Below the pieces are notes generated by a model that saw nothing but the letters and a program-made list of their open reading frames with translations, made no database searches and was not told the DNA's origin. DNA of 41,205 bases, from assembly GCF_001936615.1 (NCBI RefSeq), contig NZ_MLBF01000043.1, positions 1 to 41,205 on the forward strand, written 5' to 3'. The DNA comes from Desulfosporosinus metallidurans. GTDB lineage: Bacteria; Bacillota; Desulfitobacteriia; Desulfitobacteriales; Desulfitobacteriaceae. Below, in pieces: positions 17,021 through 24,821 of this stretch; position 1 is the stretch's first letter; each line of letters opens with the position of its first letter. The position numbers were made by a program, and so were the translations under genes.

Positions 17021-17037
17021 CAGTTTTTATAGTGGTG

Positions 17038-17066
17038 TTGGACCATTTTTTGATACACTCTATTTA
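17038..17066 (+). promoter_or_regulatory. Putative sigma-A promoter of the Crp/Fnr gene
   Basis: TTGGAC (17038-17043), 17-base spacer and TATTTA (17061-17066), located 33 bases before the start codon and just after the terminator. No Crp/Fnr palindrome overlaps it. Confidence 0.5.
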
Positions 17067-17098
17067 TAGGAACCGTTGATACAGGAGGAGGAAAAAGT

Positions 17099-17785
17099 AT
17101 GAAACGTTGCATCATCTGTCTTCAGGAATTGGACCTATTTCAAGGGCTAGAACGAGAGCAATTTGCTAACTTGTGTCAATGTACAAAGAGAAAGAGATTG
17201 TCCAAGGGACACTACCTCTTCCATCAAGGAGAAACAACAAGCACCATATACCTGATAAAATCGGGTAAGCTGAAACTTGTACAAACTGCCCTGGATGGCC
17301 ATGAAACAATTCTGGATGTATGCGGCCCCGGTGAGGTCCTTGGTGAAATGTCCTTATATCAGGAACAAAATGAAAACTCAAGCGCCATAGCCATGGAAGA
17401 GGTTCGCATCTGTTGTTTCAGCAAACTTCAATTTGAGTCGTTAATAAAACAAGATCCTTCGTTTGCCATGAGGATTATTAGCTACTTAGGACAAAAGCGT
17501 TATGAAACCATGTTGAAGCCAAGTAAGGAGGCCGGACTAACTGTTAAAGAGAGATTGTTGCGACTTTTTTATCGTTTAGCCGAACAATATGGACGAAAAA
17601 CGCCAACCTCGACGTTGATAGATCTGAAAATTACCCAGCAGGAATTAGCTGATATGATTGGCTCTTCGCGCGTAATGGTCATTCAGGCACTTAAAGAGTT
17701 GAAAGCGGCTAATATAATCGACCGAGAAAAAAGATATTTTGTCTTGAAAGATGACCCTTGCATCAGTGTTCATACGTTTAATTAA
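17099..17785 (+). CDS. Crp/Fnr-family transcription regulator with N-terminal Cys cluster
   Basis: 228 residues; ATG 17099 preceded by CAGGAGGAGG. Residues about 12-125 are a cyclic-nucleotide-binding fold (GHYLFHQGETTSTIYLIKSG, GPGEVLGEMSLY), then the dimer helix and a winged HTH (ITQQELADMIGSSRVMVIQAL, about 175-200). Cys4, Cys7, Cys26 and Cys28 sit in the N-terminal extension (CIIC and CQC), a plausible Fe-S or redox site as in FNR, though the spacing differs from E. coli FNR. The effector is unknown. Genomic context suggests it responds to redox state and controls the DUF1638/PNPOx operon. It is followed by an AT-rich palindrome rather than a classical terminator. Confidence 0.85.
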   Translation: MKRCIICLQELDLFQGLEREQFANLCQCTKRKRLSKGHYLFHQGETTSTIYLIKSGKLKLVQTALDGHETILDVCGPGEVLGEMSLYQEQNENSSAIAMEEVRICCFSKLQFESLIKQDPSFAMRIISYLGQKRYETMLKPSKEAGLTVKERLLRLFYRLAEQYGRKTPTSTLIDLKITQQELADMIGSSRVMVIQALKELKAANIIDREKRYFVLKDDPCISVHTFN

Positions 17786-17828
17786 ATGTACCTAGAATAC
17801 TGTATGAATGCAAACTTTCTATATAAAC

Positions 17829-17856
17829 ATTCATGAACCTTTAATGGTTCATGAAT
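17829..17856. repeat. Perfect palindrome ATTCATGAACC / GGTTCATGAAT
   Basis: Two 11-base arms (17829-17839, 17846-17856) separated by TTTAAT. It lies 44 bases after the Crp/Fnr stop codon. No T-tract follows, so it may be a weak terminator or a protein-binding site. Confidence 0.55.
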
Positions 17857-17945
17857 AGCATGAAAATGTCATAAGAGTATTCAATGGCATCTATGATTTT
17901 CGATTTCTCTAATAGGCGGGTTTGTTAACCGTTCTTTTTGTGGTG

Positions 17946-18030
17946 GTTTGACCAGACTTTACACCGGCTGGGTCTAGCGGGGCAGAATGTGGGAGCTGGC
18001 AAGATGGGCAGGGAATACGCTGTTGCGATG
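17946..18030 (+). repeat. Degenerate copy of the 23279-23350 sequence
   Basis: From TTTGACCAGACTTTAC to TACGCTGT this stretch aligns with 23280-23347, allowing an 8-base gap, with most positions identical (AGACTTTAC, CCGGC, AATGTG, TGGCA, GATGG, TACGCTGT). The other copy reads as the C-terminus of a Cys-rich protein; here the frame is broken. The function is unknown. Confidence 0.45.
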
Positions 18031-18039
18031 TGCCTATCC

Positions 18040-18795
18040 TCAATTTTTGGTTGCTAAAATCTCATAACGATATGTGGTTATGTAATCATCCCCGAAAGGA
18101 TAGCGGATTTTACACTCTGCAGACAGGCTGTTGAGTATTCGAAATATTTCTTCTCTACTATTTTGGTCAGTTCCCATCCTGTCGAACCACCGTGGCAATT
18201 CATACTGTTCTTTAAACATAGATGTGTGATCTATTGTCAAAGGTAGTTCCTTTAATAACTGATGCCATAATCGTGGCGAATAAGAACACTGATGTGAACT
18301 ATCTCTTAATAACTCAATACGATTAATTTCTTTCTCCGTTTCCTCCCCATCAATAACCGAACAATCGAGAATGTAAAATTTACCCCCAGGCTTTAATACT
18401 CTACACATTTCCTGAAGGGCCCTATTCACATCGAAGAAATGATGGACCGCAAACCTTGATGCAACGATGTCAAATTGACAGTCTGAAATGTTCAAGTTGT
18501 GTACGTCTTCCGCCCTAAACGTAATATTGCTTATGCCCGCTTGACTTGACCCCGTTTTCGCCTCTGCCAACATCTCTGGAGTAATATCAATTGCAACTAC
18601 CTGGTTCGCGCATTTGGCTAACGCAATAGCAGTATGCCCTCCTCCTGTCGCAACGTCTAAAGCAGAAGCGTCTGAACGAGGCTTTATAAGATTAATCATT
18701 CTTTCCAGATCTGTTGGATTACCGTGAGTAGAACTTAATCTGTAATCCGAAGCTCTTTGCCCAAAGTTCTTCCGAACCTCATTCTGATTGCTCAT
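18040..18795 (-). CDS. Class I SAM-dependent methyltransferase
   Basis: 251 residues, complete; start ATG with GGAGG-type RBS. Motif I is ALDVATGGGHTAIAL (about 44-58), motif II QVVAIDITPEMLAEA, motif post-II FRAEDVHNL, motif IV FDIVASRFAVHHF and motif V MCRVLKPGGKFYILD. This is the UbiE/YcgJ-like small-molecule methyltransferase pattern. C-terminal residues (LPLTIDHTSMF, FDRMGTDQNSREEI) resemble the helical cap of this group. The substrate is unknown. It stands alone, between repeats and a convergent-free gap. Confidence 0.85.
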   Translation of the reverse strand: MSNQNEVRKNFGQRASDYRLSSTHGNPTDLERMINLIKPRSDASALDVATGGGHTAIALAKCANQVVAIDITPEMLAEAKTGSSQAGISNITFRAEDVHNLNISDCQFDIVASRFAVHHFFDVNRALQEMCRVLKPGGKFYILDCSVIDGEETEKEINRIELLRDSSHQCSYSPRLWHQLLKELPLTIDHTSMFKEQYELPRWFDRMGTDQNSREEIFRILNSLSAECKIRYPFGDDYITTYRYEILATKN

Positions 18796-18941
18796 TCTAT
18801 TTCCCTCCTCAAATTAGGCAGACAGAAATTTAATTGCCAACGAGCATAATGATGGAACACTTTTTCCTTTAATACCCACGGTTATGTTCGCTTATTTTAT
18901 CAAAAAATAAATACGAAAAATAGTTTGGAGGAGGAATTGAC

Positions 18942-19475
18942 TTGGCAAAAATCAAGGATAGAAATACCTTAGCAATTGTATCAGGGTTCATTGGTTTAGC
19001 AGGGCTAATGTCTGTTGACATACTCTCTCATAGCGCAAGTATCTCTAAGAGGTCATATAGGGAGGCTTCAGCAGGAATTTTTGTCTCAAAAAGTGAAGCG
19101 AGGAGTTTGAGAGGACAAATCCTTGGTGTAATAATGAATTCTGCTGTGAGCATTTTAGGAGCTAAATATATAATCAATGACATGTCGAAAAATGGGCGGG
19201 ATAAAATTATACCAAAAGGAATATTAGCAGGAATTACCATTGGAGCAATAGCTACAGTCATTCCAAATGTTGTTCCCAAGAATAGCGTTAAGCCTAAAGA
19301 TGCAGCTAGCAACCTATCTTACGTTTTCAGTAACATAGTTTATGGGTTGCTTACTACTTTCTCAGCAACTAAATTGGGGCATGATTCACTTTTCGACGCC
19401 CCACCTCAAAACGATTACTTGAAGCCGACTGAGCAAACAAGTGAGCAAATGAAATTAGCCAATGCTGCGTGCTAA
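18942..19475 (+). CDS. Membrane protein of unknown function
   Basis: TTG 18942 is the start, with GGAGGAGG eight bases upstream. The 177-residue protein has three or four hydrophobic segments: TLAIVSGFIGLAGLMSVDIL (residues 9-28), LGVIMNSAVSILGAKYI, GILAGITIGAIATVIPNVV and LSYVFSNIVYGLLTTFSATK. Between them is a conserved-looking basic loop (ISKRSYREASAGIFVSKSEAR). The C-terminus is hydrophilic. I recognise no named family; similar proteins seem typical of Peptococcaceae, which is an impression only. A strong terminator follows about 85 bases later. Confidence 0.7.
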   Translation: MAKIKDRNTLAIVSGFIGLAGLMSVDILSHSASISKRSYREASAGIFVSKSEARSLRGQILGVIMNSAVSILGAKYIINDMSKNGRDKIIPKGILAGITIGAIATVIPNVVPKNSVKPKDAASNLSYVFSNIVYGLLTTFSATKLGHDSLFDAPPQNDYLKPTEQTSEQMKLANAAC

Positions 19476-19560
19476 GTTTAACTATTTGTTACTCAACTTT
19501 AGCTGCTACAATCAGTAAGATAAACCCTGATATAGGCGGGGTTATAACCCACAATTAAGT

Positions 19561-19597
19561 AAAATAAGAACTGCCAGGTTCCTGGCAGTCTTATTTT
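19561..19597. terminator. Bidirectional rho-independent terminator
   Basis: Arms AAAATAAGAACTGCCAGG and CCTGGCAGTCTTATTTT form a nearly perfect stem with one bulged A and a two-base loop, flanked by A and T runs on both sides. Confidence 0.92.
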
Positions 19598-19731
19598 CGC
19601 TTTGTTTGTAACACGACATTATCAATTCGACACATCACAATGCTTACAACAGTAATACCAACATTGTATTTCCATTTCCAAGTATGAGGTTAAATGATTG
19701 GTCATTATCCTTCAAATAATTCTTAAGGGAA

Positions 19732-19848
19732 TCATGCACGAACGGAAGCAATCTGATTTTTCAACATCTTTAAACTCAATTTAATTGTATCACAGACAAG
19801 CAATTCAGCGCCACCTTCGAGTAGCAAAGGTTCATTTTTGGTGTTCAT
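19732..19848 (-). pseudogene. Fragment of a small protein, paralogous to 40074-40316
   Basis: A 38-codon frame from ATG 19848 (MNTKNEPLLLEGGAELLVC) shows clear DNA and protein similarity to the middle of the 80-aa ORF at 40074: NEPL, then E-G-x-x-LLV, IKL/IKI and KN-x-DC-like positions. It lacks the roughly 27 N-terminal residues of that ORF (an in-frame TAG lies just upstream) and runs into a stop after SVRA. The function is unknown. Confidence 0.45.
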
Positions 19849-19953
19849 AGTCTAAACGCTTATACCCTCCAAGCTTGTTTTTGCCCAAAGTCCGATTTTC
19901 TCTCATTTTCACTATTTTGCTATGGTGTCCATTTCCGGTTTTTCTCGTTCAGG

Positions 19954-20160
19954 TTATACCTTGTACTTGAACAAATATCTTCTATCTAGGGTTAAATAGC
20001 TAATCTGCGCCAGTGGAACGTTGTCGTCTTTGCCTGGCACAAATAGTCTTTCGTGTAGCCCGTCGTCAACTACTTTTTTACCAGTGATTCTGATAACTTC
20101 ACCAACCATTCCCCAGTACCAATATCCCTTGTTTGAACAGCTTTTAATTTTTGCTTTCAC
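19954..20160 (-). CDS. Small conserved-looking protein, 68 aa
   Basis: GTG 20160 with AAAGGAG at eight bases. The sequence MKAKIKSCSNKGYWYWGMVG, then EVIRITGKK and VPLAQISYLTLDRRYLFKYKV looks like a small beta-barrel (SH3/KOW-like alternation of charged and hydrophobic residues), with no membrane segment. I do not recognise a family. It lies 77 bases downstream of ldh on the same strand and may be cotranscribed with it. Confidence 0.6.
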   Translation of the reverse strand: MKAKIKSCSNKGYWYWGMVGEVIRITGKKVVDDGLHERLFVPGKDDNVPLAQISYLTLDRRYLFKYKV

Positions 20161-20236
20161 TAATGATTCTCCTTTTGAATGAGCGTTGATTTAGCCAATA
20201 GCGTAATTTGATCGAGTCAGCGTAATTCTACTTAAA

Positions 20237-21178
20237 TTAAACTTGACGAACAGATTCTTGGAGAGTCTGAACTGATTTTAAAAACTGTTCATTTTCTGCA
20301 TCATCCATACTCAGCGGCAAGCGCTGGAGAATACCTTCTTTGCCAAGGACGCTTGGTACACTAAGGGCAACTTCTAGCTCTTTATATTGATCATCAAGCA
20401 AGGCGGAAACTGTTAAGACGCTTCGTTCATCGTGCAAAATAGCCCGCAAGATCCGCGTACAACTTAGACCTATACCATAATAGGTTGCCCCCTTACGATT
20501 AATTATTTCATATGCTGCTTTTCGTACTTCAGCCGTAACTTGTTTCCGGTAATCCGCTCCGCATAACCCACTACATTCCCGGCAAAGCAAACTGATTGGA
20601 GTTCCCGCCACGCTGACCGAACTAAATAATGGCACCTCTGAATCGCCATGTTCACCTACTACATAAGCATGAATATTCCCAGGGCTTAGTTGGCAGTGCT
20701 TACTGAGAATATAACGGAAACGGGCTGTATCCAAAACTGTTCCCGAACCGATCACACGGTGTGCCTTAAGTTCCGGATACGTTCTCGCAATAGTCGTCAG
20801 GACATCCACTGGATTTGTCACTAGCAGAAAAATGGCTTTCTGTTCTACCTGTAATACTTGATTTAAGATTAAACGCAGTATCTCAACATTTTGCTGGGCT
20901 AGTTCCATACGAGTTTGTCCAGGCTTTTGGTGGGACCCGGCAGTGATCACAATGACATTAGCCCCTCGACAATCCCCGTATTGGCCCGCCCGTATCTCCA
21001 TCGGACTAGTGTAAGGGAGGCCATGGCTTAAATCCATGACCTCTCCTTCTGCTTTATCTTGATTACTGTCGATAAGAACAAGTTCCGTACACAATCCTTG
21101 GATTAAAGTTGCATAGGCAATACTTGAACCAACAAATCCGCTACCAATAATTACGACTTTACTGGGATTTATGTTCAA
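20237..21178 (-). CDS. ldh: L-lactate dehydrogenase
   Basis: Reduces pyruvate to lactate with NADH. 313 residues, full length, start TTG 21178 (GGGGG-rich upstream). Rossmann motif VVIIGSGFVGSSIAYA (about 8-23); substrate-loop Gln in QKPGQTRMEL marks lactate rather than malate specificity (malate dehydrogenase has Arg there); TNPVDVLT; catalytic Asp and Arg in DTARFRYILS; catalytic His in VVGEHGDSE; substrate-binding Thr region GATYYGIG. Unusual details: four Cys clustered in LLCRECSGLCGADY around residues 198-209, and GQTRM in place of the common GETRL. It is encoded alone with a small unknown gene. Confidence 0.93.
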   Translation of the reverse strand: MNINPSKVVIIGSGFVGSSIAYATLIQGLCTELVLIDSNQDKAEGEVMDLSHGLPYTSPMEIRAGQYGDCRGANVIVITAGSHQKPGQTRMELAQQNVEILRLILNQVLQVEQKAIFLLVTNPVDVLTTIARTYPELKAHRVIGSGTVLDTARFRYILSKHCQLSPGNIHAYVVGEHGDSEVPLFSSVSVAGTPISLLCRECSGLCGADYRKQVTAEVRKAAYEIINRKGATYYGIGLSCTRILRAILHDERSVLTVSALLDDQYKELEVALSVPSVLGKEGILQRLPLSMDDAENEQFLKSVQTLQESVRQV

Positions 21179-21515
21179 TTCAAAACCCCCTTTTTGGGGA
21201 TTATAATCTCCCGAGCAGTAATGTATTATTCACTAGATAAGGTAGTGCTAGGGTCAACATCCCTTCTGGGTTTCACTACTCATGTATAATCTATTTTACC
21301 CTATTCGGGGTATAAAAGAGGCCCCCACCGTTTTTGGGTGAGAGCGAAACAAAAGGAGAGATGTGTAATTAAGAATTATTATGCCCGAGATTTGGTTATT
21401 ATACGGAGATGAAAAGACAAAACCTACCAGCTTACAGACTCACTATTAGGATATAATAGAATTAGAATGGTAGCTGAGGCTTCTTGAAGAAATACCACCG
21501 CCAACTTACAAGAAG
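21179..21515. other. Intergenic region upstream of ldh
   Basis: Contains a hairpin with GTAGTG (21242-21247) pairing to CACTAC (21274-21279) and inner AGGG/CCCT, in the ldh 5' leader position on the minus strand. AAAGGAGAG near 21352-21360 precedes only a three-codon frame. No gene is seen. Confidence 0.4.
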
Positions 21516-21695
21516 TTATCCGTTCCATTTATTTGATGACACCCTATATACAGTTAATGTGGCTCCTTGCTCATTCTTGAAAATCGCAAGGGGAAATTCA
21601 GGCGGTGTCCCTTCAGAAGGGAGAATTGTTGGATCAGCCGTAAAGATCTCACCGAGCGCATTGTGGATTGCTATTGCAGCTTCAAATCCAACAAA
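21516..21695 (-). pseudogene. Unidentified coding remnant
   Basis: A 59-codon open stretch without a start codon reads FVGFEAAIAIHNALGEIFTA, then TILPSEGTPPEFPLAIFKNE and TLTVYRVSSNKWNG before TAA. The amino-acid usage is protein-like, but I recognise no family. It lies opposite to the secreted basic protein gene that follows. Confidence 0.3.
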
Positions 21696-21736
21696 TCAAC
21701 ACCAGCACATAATAACATTCATCACACAAAGAGAAG

Positions 21737-21952
21737 ATGAGCAAAATGAAACGGATCAAAATTGGAATCGCACTCATTACAATGTTCGGTCTATTATTAG
21801 GTACAGCCAGTGTCGCAAGCGCTAAAACCGTTTCCCGAGTCAATCATACGAAAGTATCCCAAAGCACAACCAAGAGCACACACCATCAGGCAAAAACTCA
21901 AGCCTCTAAGAAGTCAGTCCATAAGTCGGCTAAGTCATTGGTAAAGAGGTAA
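21737..21952 (+). CDS. Small secreted basic protein with His/Lys/Ser tail
   Basis: 71 residues from ATG 21737 (or ATG 21746). A clear Sec signal peptide (KRIKIGIALITMFGLLLGTA, cleavage probably after ASA or VASA) is followed by a mature domain of about 43 residues with no acidic residue, rich in Lys, Ser, Thr and His: THHQAKTQASKKSVHKSAK. The same THHxxKxxxSKKSVHK motif ends the protein at 24029-24583. Such a tail could bind wall polymers, DNA or metals, but this is conjecture. Confidence 0.65.
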   Translation: MSKMKRIKIGIALITMFGLLLGTASVASAKTVSRVNHTKVSQSTTKSTHHQAKTQASKKSVHKSAKSLVKR

Positions 21953-22029
21953 GAATGATGTTTAAAACTACTCCTAAGTCCAAAAATCAGCAAAGTCGCT
22001 GCCGCTGCCGTTGTCCCTTGAGGTGCGGA

Positions 22030-22158
22030 TTGGAAGAGATCATGGAACGGCTTGGACACGCCGACGATGAGATCACCAGAAGAGTCTATTTGCATGTTAC
22101 AAAGACAATGAAAAAAGAGGCTTCCCAAAAGTTCAGCGAACTAATGAAAAGCCTCTAA
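22030..22158 (+). pseudogene. C-terminal fragment of a phage-type tyrosine integrase
   Basis: LEEIMERLGHADDEITRRVY followed by LHVTKTMKKEASQKFSELMK is the C-terminus of a prophage/ICE integrase, with the LGH box and the Tyr nucleophile (RVY). The preceding codons of the open frame (from 21955) are unrelated low-complexity sequence. A second similar fragment lies at 28302-28449. Confidence 0.8.
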
Positions 22159-22223
22159 TTTTTTAAAGTGAAATGTGGTCATGATAGGGGTGCTATGTTA
22201 CAAGATCCCTGATACCAACTGTT

Positions 22224-22645
22224 TCAGGACAACCTTACATCATGCCGCCCAATTAGTTTTGACTGAAACATCTTTGCTAATAAGCCAATTGCTCTCGGAT
22301 AATCATCAATGATGGCAAACAACATCGCCTTTTTACGTTTCTTTGGATTGAGTGGGTCTGGCAAATAAAGGGTATGTTGAAAATCTGCCTGCCACATGAG
22401 ATGAACATCCTCCACTTCAAAGCGTCGATGCCCCCTGGACGATTCCATCGCCTGCAAGAGTTCCTGGCGGCTGACACCTGCCTTGCGTAAGTGCCGGGAT
22501 AAGGTACTTGACGCAAGGGTTCCCTCGGAGGCCATAGCGCTATGTTCTAATAAGTAGATGATCTGCTCCACACTACGCTCGGGTCGTTCACGGCGTAGCT
22601 CAATCGCTTTTTGTAAAACGGGAGATGGTGTTCCATCACAAAGTT
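22224..22645 (-). pseudogene. DDE (rve) transposase fragment, IS481-like
   Basis: The open frame, extended upstream of a possible GTG 22571, reads VLQKAIELRRERPERSVEQI, then HSAMASEGTLASSTLSRHLRK (HTH), RRFEVEDVHLMWQADFQHTL (first catalytic Asp) and LFAIIDDYPRAI (second conserved Asp region). After RAI the similarity ends, so the last catalytic Glu is missing. Both ends are truncated. Confidence 0.7.
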
Positions 22646-22741
22646 AGGAAGTAACGAGGTCGATCTCCCACACTTGATACATTTAAACCGGAAGATGGAA
22701 CTGCAAGCACGGAGGCGAGGGGCGGAAGGAACTTAGGTGCG

Positions 22742-23164
22742 TTACCTTTTTGGTCTTTGGTTTCTTATTTCCATCCAATCTAATGGACGGGAAATAGATT
22801 TAAAACCGACTTTACTGTAAACTCCATGGGCATCTTTTGTTATTAATAACCATTGGTAAACATCTTTTAATTCGTTATGAGAAAGGATGTAATTTATCAT
22901 TTTCTGACCGATTCCTTTTTTTCTATAGTTTTCATCTACATACACGTCAAGAATATATGCAAATCTTGTTTTATCAGAAATTACTCTTGCATATCCAACC
23001 TGACGTTTATCCTGTATAAACGCACCAACAACCAAAGCAGAATTAATTGCCCCCTTCTTTACCTCATCAATCTTAATTCCAGGACACCAAAAAGCATTTG
23101 AAAGCATTTTCGTTACTTTTTCAAAATCCATTTCTTCTATTCCGTCTTTAATAATTTCTTCCAT
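22742..23164 (-). CDS. GNAT-family N-acetyltransferase
   Basis: ATG 23164, GAGGAGGAAGG upstream, gives 140 residues. The acetyl-CoA-binding core is clear: AYILDVYVDENYRKKGIGQK (motif A, with R/K-KGIG), MINYILSH, and the C-terminal LLITKDAHGVYSKVGFKSI (motif B). It is typical of a widespread Firmicute GNAT (SRPLDWMEI end). It appears intact although surrounded by mobile-element debris, so it may be cargo. The substrate is unknown. Confidence 0.88.
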   Translation of the reverse strand: MEEIIKDGIEEMDFEKVTKMLSNAFWCPGIKIDEVKKGAINSALVVGAFIQDKRQVGYARVISDKTRFAYILDVYVDENYRKKGIGQKMINYILSHNELKDVYQWLLITKDAHGVYSKVGFKSISRPLDWMEIRNQRPKR

Positions 23165-23281
23165 ATACCTTCCTCCTCGACTACTACAATAATCCACAAC
23201 TCGATCTCGCGGTAATGCGTCCGATTTCAGCGTCATAATAGGGATACCAGTCATCCGTCACATATCCCCACGCCCCAAGTT

Positions 23282-23398
23282 TGGCTAGACTTTACCCCGG
23301 CGGGGGTAAAATGTGCGATTTGGCAGGATGGACTAGGATTACGCTGTGAAAATTGTGGCGCAAAATTAGAGGCTACCACCGATGGCTACCTTCTATAA
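23282..23398 (+). pseudogene. C-terminal fragment of a Cys-rich (zinc-ribbon-like) protein
   Basis: 38 codons without a start: WLDFTPAGVKCAIWQDGLG, then LRCENCGAKLEATTDGYLL. CENC plus the upstream Cys suggests half of a metal site. A degenerate copy lies at 17946-18030. I do not recognise the parent family. Confidence 0.4.
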
Positions 23399-23409
23399 AT
23401 GGTTTAGTC

Positions 23410-23517
23410 TTATTTATTATCAGCAAACTTTTTATAGCCTTGTAATGACTGCGCAGCGTAGTTAGAAAAACCGCCCTTGCCTTCAATTGCCTTGAAATTA
23501 CCAATGCGGGCTCGTAA
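23410..23517 (-). pseudogene. Short unidentified coding remnant
   Basis: 35 codons: LRARIGNFKAIEGKGGFSNY, then AAQSLQGYKKFADNK and TAA. The in-frame TGA just upstream leaves no start. The sequence looks protein-like; the family is not recognised. Confidence 0.25.
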
Positions 23518-23566
23518 TCATGCGGTTTTAGCAGGTCAACTTTACATAATTACTTTCTTGTCATAA

Positions 23567-23616
23567 TTCTATTGAGACAAACTACGGTCTCGACGTGCTA
23601 CGTCCACAGCAATATC
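23567..23616. repeat. Dispersed repeat, copy 1 (TTCTATTGAGACAA...)
   Basis: TTCTATTGAGACAA, then GGTCTCGACGTG and GTCCAC match 27941-27990 at about three quarters of positions. TGAGAC and GTCTCGA form a hairpin in both copies, while the loop differs. No gene overlaps on a supported frame. Confidence 0.6.
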
Positions 23617-23632
23617 ACTACTAACACAGAGG

Positions 23633-23815
23633 AGTTTGGTCAGAGACTTCCCCCAGTGGGAGCTTGCGGGTGGGGTAGTAACAGAAAGCGGAATAAAGGG
23701 AAGCAAAAGTTATACTGTAACATTATATCACGTAAAATCTCCATCAGGTGGAGAAGTGTTCTTGGCCTTTAAGGACGATAAACTTATTAATAAAATGGAG
23801 GTCAACTTACAGTAG
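23633..23815 (+). pseudogene. Unidentified C-terminal protein fragment
   Basis: 60 codons before TAG read SLVRDFPQWELAGGVVTESG, then SKSYTVTLYHVKSPSGGE and VFLAFKDDKLINKMEVNLQ. The alternating pattern suggests a beta-sandwich (adhesin-like) domain. There is no start codon in the open stretch, so it is either truncated or starts in another frame. The family is not recognised. Confidence 0.35.
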
Positions 23816-24028
23816 CAAGGTAGTTTTACCCTACGCTGGTATTCCAAAGGCTTGTTGACCCTTCTACATAGAACGCATCTTAATTGTTCGGTTGCTTTTT
23901 TTAAATAAAAAGCAAGTCCTTCGCCTATCTTAGAATCTTCTGACGACGAATACTTACCAAGGTATGCAAACGTCCATGGTTGGATAAACTTTAAGAATCT
24001 GGAATGAATATTTCAAAGGAGTCTGAGC

Positions 24029-24583
24029 ATGAACTATAAAGTTACCAAGGAAACTTTATGCACATTGGATACCTTAGGAAATTGGTGGTCAGTGGTTCTT
24101 TTTGTCATAGGGATATTAATAATCGTTGCTTTTCTGTACATAGACCGTGGTCAAGCAGTTTCCAATATTATACTCTCCGCGGGGTGGCTGGGGATTGTGA
24201 CAGCTATTTTTCTTATTACTCTTTTTAGTATGACACCTATCCCCACGGAAAGCTTAACGATTATGTGTTTAAAGTCTTATGGGATTGGTTGGGGAATTTT
24301 TTACTCTTGGGTTGGCTCTACACTAAGTTCAGTAGCAATTTTTTTGTTGGTGCGAAGTATTAGAGAACCAATATTACAACTAGTAATTTCTCAGGAACGT
24401 TTTGCCGCTCCGGTACATCATCCAAAAGCACCGCAAATCTCAACCAAGATTACGCATCACCCAACAAAGAGCCACGTCTCTAAAAAGTCAGTTCATAAGA
24501 CAGTTAAGACCATTAAATCAGTTAAGACGGCCAAGTTGGCAAAAACTAAGCCGAAAGCAAAGCAATCTACTGTCCATGCCTAA
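24029..24583 (+). CDS. Truncated VTT/DedA-like membrane domain fused to basic His/Lys/Ser tail
   Basis: ATG 24029 follows AAAGGAG. Residues about 20-122 contain three hydrophobic segments (VVLFVIGILIIVAFLYI, AGWLGIVTAIFLITLF and the WVGSTLSSVAIFLLV helix) and the PIPTESLTI plus GWGIFYSWVGSTL pattern of the VTT (TVP38/DedA, SNARE-associated) domain. The second half of that domain is absent; instead comes HHPKAPQISTKITHHPTKSH and SKKSVHKTVKTIKSVKT, a Lys-rich tail like that of the secreted protein at 21737. A perfect terminator follows. It looks like a recombinational fusion, possibly expressed. Confidence 0.6.
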   Translation: MNYKVTKETLCTLDTLGNWWSVVLFVIGILIIVAFLYIDRGQAVSNIILSAGWLGIVTAIFLITLFSMTPIPTESLTIMCLKSYGIGWGIFYSWVGSTLSSVAIFLLVRSIREPILQLVISQERFAAPVHHPKAPQISTKITHHPTKSHVSKKSVHKTVKTIKSVKTAKLAKTKPKAKQSTVHA

Positions 24584-24591
24584 TACCACAA

Positions 24592-24628
24592 AAGGGGCTG
24601 TCCCAGAAATCTTCCGGGACAGCCCCTT
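24592..24628 (+). terminator. Rho-independent terminator
   Basis: Perfect 13-bp stem AAGGGGCTGTCCC / GGGACAGCCCCTT with an 11-base loop, immediately downstream of the VTT-fusion gene. Confidence 0.9.
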
Positions 24629-24821
24629 ACTTTACTCCATTTTTAAACGTATAAAAGTAGTCTTTCGTATCGCAATACCCTAACACAAAACCCTTGAACT
24701 TTCCTCATTTTCCTAAATCGTCAGACTTTGTACCTTCCAACCAACTCACTCAGTTTACCAGCCAGTTGTACCTTACTAAAATGCGTTTATGTAGTTGATG
24801 CAACGCTAAAAGCTAATAAAC

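Noticed and set aside
21250..21360. Possible riboswitch in the ldh leader region
   Set aside because: A hairpin is present, but no known aptamer consensus could be recognised.
23572..23772. A 66-codon plus-strand frame across the dispersed repeat
   Set aside because: It overlaps a better protein-like frame (23633-23815) and starts inside the repeat.
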